From Planctomycetota bacterium (GTDB lineage Bacteria; Planctomycetota; MHYJ01; WSZJ01), in NCBI GenBank assembly GCA_021413805.1, contig JAIOPR010000042.1, positions 1 to 32,584 of the forward strand: DNA of 32,584 nt, in the 5' to 3' direction. Shown here piece after piece: positions 8,801-14,358 of this stretch. Below the pieces are notes generated by a model that was not told the origin of the DNA, did no database searches, and saw only the letters and a list, made by a program, of their open reading frames with translations. A program made the translations under genes and the position numbers. Every line of letters starts with the position of its first letter. Position 1 is the first letter of the stretch.

Positions 8801-9755
8801 CGACGACCTGTTCATGTCTCTCCTCCGCGCCGCCGACATCCCCTTCGGCGTGGCATTCGTCCGCGCGCCGAAGCCGATGTGGCGCGAGTACGATCCCGAA
8901 ATCGGCCTTCCGCCGTACCAGACGCCGATGTTCCTCGTGCACCTCGACAAGCGCGACATCTGGCTCTGGCCGGTGCGCTGGAACCCGTGGGGTGGCCTCC
9001 CGAACAACCTCTACGGCGGCGACGCGATCGTCGTCGAGGGCCGAAGCGTCTACTTCCGCGACGTGCCGTCGCTGCCGCTCGCGGAGCGCGTCGTCTCCGT
9101 GCGCCTCCACGCCAAGGTGGACGACCAGGCGGTCGCCGATGTCAGCGGGGCGCTCATCTTCTCCGAGGGCGTTGCCGGAATCGTCCGCAACCAGCTCGAG
9201 CAGGTCGTCGATCCCGCGCAGCTCAAGACCATCGTCCAGCAGCGCGCCAACATGTTCTTCCGCGGCGTCACCGTGACGGCCACCAAGGTCAGCGATTTCG
9301 ACCTCGACGACCCCGAGCTCGCGATCTCGTTCGAAGGAACCTGCACCCAGTTCGCGCAGCGCAAGAAGGACAGCGACAGGATCACCTTCAAGCCCGTCTC
9401 CCCGCCCCTCAACCTCTCGGCACAGCTCGTCCGCGAAAGCGAACGCAAGCTCCCGATGCGGACCTACTGGGCCCAGCAGGTCACTTCATGCCTCACCATG
9501 ACCGTCGAGCTCCCCGAGTTCGCCGACATCCGCATCCCCGAAAACGTCGCCCTCGCGACCGAATTCGGCAACTACCACCTCACCTGCGTCCTCGACGGCC
9601 ACACCCTCAAGATCGAGCGCCGCGCCGAGTTCAACCAGATGGACATCGCCCCCGAACGCTGGTCCGCCTTCGCCGATTTCTGCAAGGGGATCGACGACGC
9701 GGAGAAGCGGTCGGTGGTGCTGAGGGTGAAGGGGAAGGCGACGGGGGAGAAGTAG
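5892..9755 (+). CDS. Secreted TPR/DUF3857 protein with degenerate (apparently inactive) transglutaminase domain
   Basis: This 1287-aa paralogue of the preceding lipoprotein has the same domain order: a Sec signal peptide (MKRLLFLGSFLLALALRVSA, with no lipobox Cys), a beta-sandwich with KVWLNG, many TPRs (about 400-660), DUF3857 (about 690-900) and a transglutaminase-like fold (about 930-1060). The catalytic region reads EGQADDLF (968-974) where the paralogue has GDCKD. No cysteine occurs nearby. The stretches matching FNHCIAW and MFIDGT read MFLVHL and IWLWPV, so the His and Asp also appear replaced. This suggests a pseudoenzyme, perhaps a structural or regulatory partner of the upstream protein; that role is inferred. 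The protein is predicted periplasmic and soluble. The Shine-Dalgarno site is poor (GGAG about 13 nt from the ATG). No frameshift is seen, and the length equals the paralogue's, so it is not decaying. Confidence 0.88.
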   Translation: MKRLLFLGSFLLALALRVSADDSVFWLDKESAEAATAKLTSIPDAKRSAADEVRLGWALFLYQNDADQALEEFKKAAALDPKSGDAWEGIHTASLARMRNDIGADAVKNLVMSEPDSTRTEALFRVGRIQQSLFNQWTVPQRIEFAKELLAKTKNAFTQSALHEWLENLYETQVKTDLAFGEWQAEGHVKRWQTIGLFGQGGAACYDDVLAPETEFKPAAEYSVGLAKAKWGAAEYEAGDTDGSVETRAFVSRGTCFFAHAVLTVPEQRDGFIRIRTTMSSKVWLNGVLVGENDLVRNESGSDRWFGVTFSKGANVLLVKYVAPGMMFAHDVTLLHADGRAMTDVESAIVEKDPDVTRNGKEARPAKVAGDAYDTLVAKAKDIKACTLREAVLASQLLQIAGFPEDAESVCSRTFELGSGSAYVQFFRGAFIADYEFLPPSRRANISRTHHERAIALDARFVPSLLQLARENAEKETEKAVDLLQQVLAANPSCAEAWSQLSAVQGSLGWHAEQVKSMRKAAECCGGEYSYAAQMVRENAMQQNFPAAFEQIAAIKKAQGMEAYWEEIGLLAQSGRVDDQLAALENYRRHYPRNAEVVLQIAALRERQGKLDDAEALIKQASALNPRNGQIQQRLLQFYIDNNRVDQARALMTEVMQAPARLGAYDESSRRYLSFLAGEGDDWTKPWEVDVAALVKNAPKPDSFGKASHTAVLLEQRLVRVIGADFKWIEEDEHRVIMILSKEGGEQLGQLNLGRGAWENFRLRELRVFTPDGRILEADDAQDRGGIRMPELEKGAILEYRVSRCRGPIGVDQPVFAIDDPGPFRHFNEPVLWTRYAVIVPKGAPCRLVTTGGAAATVTESDSTTTWAWESRDLTEIEAEASVPPPEEFLPSVRFMSGKPTMDQTIEAFRSQGMGLALTRDVVAKAEELTKGCADREAKVRALYKFVVSEIKAGNNRIPSHTLAEKEGQADDLFMSLLRAADIPFGVAFVRAPKPMWREYDPEIGLPPYQTPMFLVHLDKRDIWLWPVRWNPWGGLPNNLYGGDAIVVEGRSVYFRDVPSLPLAERVVSVRLHAKVDDQAVADVSGALIFSEGVAGIVRNQLEQVVDPAQLKTIVQQRANMFFRGVTVTATKVSDFDLDDPELAISFEGTCTQFAQRKKDSDRITFKPVSPPLNLSAQLVRESERKLPMRTYWAQQVTSCLTMTVELPEFADIRIPENVALATEFGNYHLTCVLDGHTLKIERRAEFNQMDIAPERWSAFADFCKGIDDAEKRSVVLRVKGKATGEK

Positions 9756-9767
9756 CGGAGGCCGAGC

Positions 9768-9804
9768 GTCGCGGGGTGGGGGGAAGTGCGTTTCACCCCG
9801 CGAC
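9768..9804. repeat. 11-bp perfect inverted repeat upstream of UPF0175 gene
   Basis: GTCGCGGGGTG (9768-9778) and CACCCCGCGAC (9794-9804) are perfect inverted copies separated by 15 nt. No T-run follows on either strand, so it is a weak candidate for an intrinsic terminator of the preceding gene. It ends 3 nt before a TACACT -10-like hexamer (9808-9813) that lies 7 nt from the ATG at 9820. That position suits an autoregulatory operator, with a transcript that starts at or almost at the start codon (leaderless). The inverted repeat is seen directly; its function is inferred. Confidence 0.55.
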
Positions 9805-9819
9805 GGCTACACTGCCCTT

Positions 9820-10095
9820 ATGGCAACCATCCAGGTGACCGTCCCTGACAGCGCTTTCTCCGCCCTGCGCCGCTCCCCGCATGACTTCGCAGCCGAATTG
9901 CGCCTCGCGGGGTCCATCCATTGGTACCAGCAGGGGCAGATCAGCATGGAGCGCGCCGCCGAGATCGCGGGGATGGACCGGCGGGGGTACCTGGAAGAGC
10001 TGGCGCGGAGAAGGGTCGATGTGTTTCAGGTGGATATTGAGGACTTGAAGCGCGAGATATCTGGCGGTCGCGCCGCGCCGATAATCATTCAATAG
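9820..10095 (+). CDS. UPF0175 family (antitoxin-like) small protein
   Basis: This 91-aa protein matches the UPF0175 pattern: WYQQGQISMERAAEIAGMDR (helix-turn-helix-like), then a D-V-F-Q-V-D segment and an acidic-basic helix DLKREI. UPF0175 proteins commonly act as antitoxins or small DNA-binding regulators and often neighbour a DUF3368/PIN-domain toxin. No PIN domain is present here; the next gene, 18 nt downstream, is an unrecognised 90-aa ORF. There is no Shine-Dalgarno site before ATG 9820, while TACACT lies 7 nt upstream, suggesting a leaderless message. An 11-bp inverted repeat lies just upstream. The family assignment is confident; an antitoxin role here is inference. Confidence 0.8.
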   Translation: MATIQVTVPDSAFSALRRSPHDFAAELRLAGSIHWYQQGQISMERAAEIAGMDRRGYLEELARRRVDVFQVDIEDLKREISGGRAAPIIIQ

Positions 10096-10113
10096 GTGGA
10101 AGGAGGAACCGCC

Positions 10114-10386
10114 GTGCAGGAGAGTTCCCTTGGCCACTTGGCAGACTCCGACTTCTGGCTGAACTACATTCAGACTCGGGAAGCACGTGATCCGAATGTC
10201 TGGGCCGTCGCCTTGCGTGAGGCGAGGCGGTTTTGGGCTTTGGTGCGGGATCCCGCGGTAACGAGAGACCAGGCGGTCGAGTTGTTAAATTTCATGGAAG
10301 AAAGGAATCGATCACAAGTCACGGCCTACTACGAGATGTTCTTGGCCGTTCAGCGCTGGTTCAACATTCGCTTCCAAGAAGGATGA
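10114..10386 (+). CDS. Unrecognised 90-aa protein coupled to UPF0175 gene
   Basis: I do not recognise this family. The track starts at GTG 10096, directly abutting the UPF0175 stop. GTG 10114 is a better start because AGGAGG (10101-10106) lies 7 nt before it. The 90-aa product is soluble, Trp/Arg/Glu-rich and predicted mostly helical (DSDFWLNYIQTREARD; ELLNFMEERNRSQVTAYYEM), with no signal peptide, transmembrane segment or cysteine cluster. The 18-nt gap and strong ribosome site indicate co-translation with the UPF0175 gene. By context it could be a toxin or partner of a type II-like module, but no nuclease motif is visible. Base composition is slightly less GC-rich than in its neighbours, which could fit a transferred cassette. 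Confidence 0.65.
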   Translation: MQESSLGHLADSDFWLNYIQTREARDPNVWAVALREARRFWALVRDPAVTRDQAVELLNFMEERNRSQVTAYYEMFLAVQRWFNIRFQEG

Positions 10387-10423
10387 TCCTCGACGGAGGC
10401 CGTCACTCGCCACTCGCCGCTGG

Positions 10424-11317
10424 TCACTCGCACTCAGCCTTTCCAATCTGCATCCACTCCGCGCTCTTCGCCGCACCCAATCTTCCACGCGCATCCACGC
10501 CAATAATCCCGCACTCGACCCCGTGGGACTTCGCATGCTTCGCCGTTTCATCGAGAGCGGCTTGGCAAGGCAGCTTCTTCATAAGGTCCACCGCGTACCT
10601 TCCGAGGCAATACCGCATCACCGCTTCCCCATGCCCGGTCATGGAGATGCCGCCGAAGCGGTTGGCGCAGGTCCCGGCGCCGGGGATCGGGGAGTCGCCG
10701 ACGCGTCCCGGGAGTTTCATCCAGATGCCGCCTGTGGATGTCGCGGCCGCGAAATGGCCCTTCGCATCGATCGCGCAGGCGCCCACCGTGTCGAACAAGC
10801 CGTACGCCTTGCGCCATTTGGCCATGCGTTTCCAGAAGCGAAAATCGGGGCCGGTGCGGCCGCAGCGGAGGTCTTCCTTGAGCTTGTTCCACCAAGCGAT
10901 GCGTTCGGGGGTGCGGGGGTCGTGGTCGGGGTGGCCGGTGAGGCGGGCGAAGCGGGTGGCGCCTTTGCCGACGAGGAGGTGGTGGTCGGTCTGTTCCATG
11001 ACGGCGCGGGCGACGGAGATCGGGTGTTGCGTGCGGCGGAGGCCGGCGACGGCGCCGATCTTGCCGTCGTGGGTCATGAGGCAGGCGTCGAGCTCGCACT
11101 CGCCGTCGAGCGTGAGGACGGCGCCGGTGGCGGCGTCGAAAATCGGGTGGTCCTCGAGGACGTGGATCGCGCGCTCGACCATGTCCACGGCGGAGCGGCC
11201 GCGCATCCCGGCGACCGCGGCGCGGTCGAGGACCTGCTGGCGTTCGCCGGTGGGGCCGTGGGGACCCCGGCCGGCGCCGCCGTGGGCGATGAGGGATTTG
11301 GTGAAGCGCCTGGTCAT
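10424..11317 (-). CDS. Isoaspartyl peptidase / plant-type L-asparaginase (Ntn-hydrolase, T2 family)
   Basis: This 297-aa protein matches family T2 threonine hydrolases, which autocleave to expose an N-terminal Thr and hydrolyse isoaspartyl dipeptides or asparagine. Visible features are the N-terminal AHGGAG, the autocleavage/nucleophile site FDTVGACAID (Thr177), AAATSTGG, the substrate-binding GRVGDSPIPGAG and a C-terminal G-I-I-G-V-D strand. It has no signal peptide, so it is cytoplasmic. The track lists a 532-aa ORF, but the true start is ATG 11317. This overlaps the TGA of the upstream paralogue's original frame (ATGA), showing the two were a translationally coupled tandem pair. The protein looks intact. 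Whether asparagine or beta-aspartyl peptides are the main substrate cannot be decided from sequence. Confidence 0.88.
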   Translation of the reverse strand: MTRRFTKSLIAHGGAGRGPHGPTGERQQVLDRAAVAGMRGRSAVDMVERAIHVLEDHPIFDAATGAVLTLDGECELDACLMTHDGKIGAVAGLRRTQHPISVARAVMEQTDHHLLVGKGATRFARLTGHPDHDPRTPERIAWWNKLKEDLRCGRTGPDFRFWKRMAKWRKAYGLFDTVGACAIDAKGHFAAATSTGGIWMKLPGRVGDSPIPGAGTCANRFGGISMTGHGEAVMRYCLGRYAVDLMKKLPCQAALDETAKHAKSHGVECGIIGVDARGRLGAAKSAEWMQIGKAECE

Positions 11318-12022
11318 GCGGAGTCCCGCGCGGTGGGCATCCACTCGGCGTTGAACGCCACCGCGACGCGGCCCCGGGCGTCCACGCCGATCAGCCCGGC
11401 TTCGACGCCCTCCCGCCGCGCGAAGGCCACCGCGCGGTTGAGGGCGGCGGGGCAGGGAAGCGTCTTCATGAGGTCGCACGCCACCTTCGCCAGCCCGAGG
11501 CGCAGGATTCCCTCGCCGTGCCCGGTCGCCGAGACCGCGCCGTGTTCGCAGGCGTAGGTCCCGCCGGTCCGCCCGGAGCTCGGCCACCAGCTGTTTCCAG
11601 CGCTTCCGCCTCGCCGGCGTCCGGGGGTCATAGGCGGGGAATTTCGCGAGCCTCGCGAACCGGGTCGCGCCTTCGCCGACGAGGAAATGGTGGTCGGTCT
11701 GCTCCATCACGGCGCGCGCCACCGAAACCGGGTGCTGCACGCCCTCGACGCCGCCGACCGCGCCGGCCTGGAAGTCGCCGGTCATCACCGCCGCGTCCAT
11801 CTCCACCCGCCCGTCGATCGTGAGGACGCTTCCCGTCCCCGCGTTGAAGAAGTGCGAGTCCTCGAGGTATCGCACGGCGCGCTCGACGATGTCGAGGGCG
11901 GAGCGGCCTTTCAGCCCCGCTTCGACCGCCCGCGCCAGCGCCTCGTCTCTCCCCTCGGGGAGGACTTTGGGTTTGCGGCCGCAGCCGCCGTGGACGAGGA
12001 GTGTTTTCCGGGGTGTGGGCAT
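11314..12022 (-). pseudogene. Broken isoaspartyl peptidase/asparaginase paralogue (internal deletion and frameshift)
   Basis: The gene starts at ATG 12022 (MPTPRKTLLVHGG) and aligns with the downstream paralogue to about KRWKQLVAELR. Homology then continues in another frame as GGTYACEHGAVSATGHGEG to the stop at 11314-11316. About 60 codons (roughly 185 bp, net frame change) are missing at about 11560-11580. They correspond to the segment holding the nucleophile Thr, AAATSTGG and GRVGDSP. No active enzyme can be made. After the shift the first frame stays open and runs in frame into the next gene, which explains the 532-aa track ORF with an Arg-rich stretch of about 85 residues in the middle. 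An assembly error is possible, but a simple indel error would not remove 60 codons. Confidence 0.8.
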
Positions 12023-12225
12023 GGAGTTTCCCTGCGGGGTCTCTCATCGACCAGAGGGGGGCGCCAGCTTGACCGCGGTGAGGTCGATTTCCGGGCCGGG
12101 ATCGACATAACACTCTTCCACCACGCATCTTGTGTCCGCGACCGACCGGCCGCTTCACCCCAGTTTCTCCTCCACCACTTCCCATGCCCTGTGCTACACT
12201 CGCCCCCTCACCCTACGGAGGCTCC

Positions 12226-13953
12226 ATGGCCGAACCGAACCATCTAGAGAACATTGCGCGGGCCATCGAAAAGGGCACGCGCGTCGCCACGCTGGACGAG
12301 CTCAAGGCCAAGGGCCAGAGTTCGTTCAAGGTCATTAACGCCGCCAAGATCATGGAGTTGATCCGGGACGCGGTGGAAATGGCCGTCACGAGCATGACGG
12401 GGCAGAAGCTGACAGGCGAAAAGGAGAAACTGCAGGCGCTGGCGAAGAAGGAATTCGACGACCTTCTCCGGAAGTACCAGGACACGCAGAAATCGAAGGG
12501 CGACATCGAGGGACAGGCCGCCAAAATGCAGGCGGAAATCGACGCGGTTGCGGCGCTTCTGGCCGGCGGCGGCGGCGGGGACGCGGCGAAGATGGGGCTG
12601 GCGGGCATTTCGGGTCAGATTGCGCAGCTGGTGCAGAAGCTGCAGGCGTCGGAGAAGGCGCGCATTGACGGCGCGATGGCGCAGAAGAAGGCGGAAGAAG
12701 CCGCCGACGAGCTGAGGAAGCAGTACGCGGCGATGGAAGCCGAGAAGTCGGCCGCGATGGAGACCGGGCAGGGCGTGGCGCGTGCGGTGAACGACGCGTA
12801 CTCGAAGATCGACGCCAGCCTGGGTATGAAGGCGCGGGAGATGGGCCTGAACCTGGGCCCTGAGCCGCGGACGCCCGAGGAAAAGATGCAGCGGCTGGCG
12901 CAGATCGCCGAGGCCGCCGTGCAGGGGATCGAGAAGGAAAAGGGCGAAAAGGCCGAGGTCAAGCGGCAACTCGCCGAGACCACCGCAAAGAAGGAAGCCG
13001 TCGATCGCGAACTCGCGATGGCGAAGGACTCGAAGCAGTCGCTTGAAAAACGCCTCGACGAGCAGGGCCAGCAGCTCAACCAGGTCGTCCAGGAGAAGGT
13101 CAAGGGCGCGGCCGAGGCCGAACGCCTCCGCGAGCAGATCGCTTCGCTCGAATCGAAGAAAGCCAGCCTCGAGCGCGAGCAGTCGATGCTTCAGGAGTTC
13201 AAGAAGACGCTCGAAGGAAAGACGGGCGACCAGGCCAGCCAGCTCGCGCAGGTCCAGCAGGAGCTGGCCAAGACGAAGCAGGATCTGGCGCAGACCAAGG
13301 CCGCGCGCGACCAGTTCGAGGAGAAGCTTTCCGAGACGTCGGCGAGGAAGTCGGTCCTCGAGGCCGAGCTGACCGCGACCTCGGGCAACAAGTCGAGCGT
13401 CGAGCGCGAGCTCTCCCAGGCCCGGCAGGACCTGGCACAGACGAAACAGGGCAAGGAACAGGCCGAGCAGAAGCTGGCGCAGACGGAGAGCGCCAAACAG
13501 AAGGTCGAGCAGACGCTGGCCCAGACGCAGGCGAAAAAGTCGGTTGCCGAAAAGGAACTCGGCGAGCTCCAGGACTTCAAGAAGAAGCTCGAGGAAAAGG
13601 TCGACGAGGCGGGCTCGCAGTACGAGGAAGTCCACCAGATGATGGCCCGCATCGGCCAGCGCGCGGACGACCTGATCCGCGAGGTCGAGTCCGGCCGCCT
13701 CAAGCACCTGAAGCCCGAGGAAAAGAAGATCATTATCGACGCGATGACGTCGATCAACGCGGACCTCAAGAAGCTCCAGGACGAGCGCGCCTTCCTCGAG
13801 AAGAAGCTCTTCTACATGTCCATGACGATCGACAGCCTCGAGGCGGAACTCCTGGCGGCCAAGGGCCTGACGCCCTCGGTCGGCGGAAGCGCCCACCTCA
13901 AGGACGACGGGCTTGTCGTGACGTTCGACGAGGCCGGGGTCGCGGCGTTGTAG
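12226..13953 (+). CDS. Long coiled-coil protein with 14-residue repeats
   Basis: I do not recognise a named family. The track ORF begins at 12130, but ATG 12226 is preceded by GGAGG (12217-12221) and gives a natural 575-aa protein (MAEPNHLENIARAIEKG). A short N-terminal domain (1-65) precedes an Ala/Gly-rich break (LAGGGGGDAA). Residues from about 140 to 545 form a nearly continuous Gln/Lys/Glu/Ala-rich coiled coil, followed by a short C-terminal tail (HLKDDGLVVTFDEAG). Within it, 14-residue (two-heptad) units such as LAQTESAKQKVEQT recur. There is no signal peptide or membrane segment, so it is cytoplasmic. TACACT at 12195-12200 may be its -10. A strong terminator follows, so it is probably monocistronic. 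A filament, scaffold or chromosome-organising role is possible; it lacks SMC-type ATPase motifs. Confidence 0.8.
   Translation: MAEPNHLENIARAIEKGTRVATLDELKAKGQSSFKVINAAKIMELIRDAVEMAVTSMTGQKLTGEKEKLQALAKKEFDDLLRKYQDTQKSKGDIEGQAAKMQAEIDAVAALLAGGGGGDAAKMGLAGISGQIAQLVQKLQASEKARIDGAMAQKKAEEAADELRKQYAAMEAEKSAAMETGQGVARAVNDAYSKIDASLGMKAREMGLNLGPEPRTPEEKMQRLAQIAEAAVQGIEKEKGEKAEVKRQLAETTAKKEAVDRELAMAKDSKQSLEKRLDEQGQQLNQVVQEKVKGAAEAERLREQIASLESKKASLEREQSMLQEFKKTLEGKTGDQASQLAQVQQELAKTKQDLAQTKAARDQFEEKLSETSARKSVLEAELTATSGNKSSVERELSQARQDLAQTKQGKEQAEQKLAQTESAKQKVEQTLAQTQAKKSVAEKELGELQDFKKKLEEKVDEAGSQYEEVHQMMARIGQRADDLIREVESGRLKHLKPEEKKIIIDAMTSINADLKKLQDERAFLEKKLFYMSMTIDSLEAELLAAKGLTPSVGGSAHLKDDGLVVTFDEAGVAAL
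12970..13599 (+). repeat. Region of 42-bp (14-residue) coding repeats in the coiled-coil gene
   Basis: Seven degenerate 14-residue units in one block begin at 13285 (LAQTKAARDQFEEK), 13327 (LSETSARKSVLEAE), 13369 (LTATSGNKSSVERE), 13432, 13474, 13516 (LAQTQAKKSVAEKE) and 13558 (LGELQDFKKKLEEK). A single 7-residue half unit (LSQARQD) sits at 13411. Two further units of the same type start at 12970 (LAETTAKKEAVDRE) and 13012. The pattern is L-x-x-T-x-x-x-K-x-x-x-E-x-x. This is two heptads per unit, so length changes by whole or half units would preserve coiled-coil phase. Confidence 0.7.
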
Positions 13954-13977
13954 TTCCGGGCGGGGATCCAGAACAAG

Positions 13978-14011
13978 CCGCCCGGCGCCGCAAGGCCGGG
14001 CGGTTTTTTTT
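13978..14011 (+). terminator. Intrinsic terminator after coiled-coil gene
   Basis: A perfect 9-bp stem, CCGCCCGGC (13978-13986) with GCCGGGCGG (13995-14003), has an 8-nt loop and is followed directly by eight Ts (14004-14011). It lies 25 nt after the coiled-coil gene's stop and 24 nt before the cutA start, so it separates the two transcription units. Confidence 0.93.
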
Positions 14012-14034
14012 CGCACAGCGCGGGAGAGGGACGC

Positions 14035-14358
14035 ATGCCGGAATTTTCCGTCGTCCTGATGACCGCCCCCGACGCGGCCTGCGCCGACCGCATCGCCCGC
14101 GTCCTCGTGGACGAGCGGCTCGCCGCCTGTGTCAACATCCTCCCGGAGGCCCGCAGCGTCTACCGCTGGGAAGGAAAGGTCGAAGAGGCCCGCGAACTCC
14201 TCCTCGTCGCGAAGACCCGCGCCGGCCTTTTTCCAGCTCTCGAGGCCCGCGTCCGCGCCCTTCATCCCCACAAGGTCCCTGAAATCATCGCGATCCCTCT
14301 CACCGACGGCTCCCGTCCGTATCTCTCGTGGGTGGACGCTTCTGTCCTCCAATCATGA
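14035..14358 (+). CDS. cutA: CutA1 divalent-cation tolerance protein
   Basis: This 107-aa protein has the usual CutA1 length and motifs: RLAACVNILPEARSVYRWEG in the middle, ELLLVAKTR, then LHPHKVPEIIAIPL and a C-terminal YLSWVDAS. CutA1 is a very stable, usually trimeric, PII-like-fold protein linked to copper and other divalent-metal tolerance; its biochemical role remains unclear. It has no signal peptide. The start at ATG 14035 follows GGGAGAGGG with good spacing. The stop overlaps the next gene's start (ATGA at 14355-14358), so it is translationally coupled to an exported PQQ-propeller protein. Confidence 0.93.
   Translation: MPEFSVVLMTAPDAACADRIARVLVDERLAACVNILPEARSVYRWEGKVEEARELLLVAKTRAGLFPALEARVRALHPHKVPEIIAIPLTDGSRPYLSWVDASVLQS

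Noticed and set aside
5721-9110. 1129-aa minus-strand ORF opposite the second giant paralogue
   Set aside because: Same GC-rich shadow effect, with no recognisable motifs or ribosome site.
10424-12022. 532-aa ORF read as a natural double-asparaginase fusion
   Set aside because: The middle of about 85 residues is an Arg-rich out-of-frame read. The true continuation of the first copy lies in another frame and ends in an ATGA overlap with the second gene.
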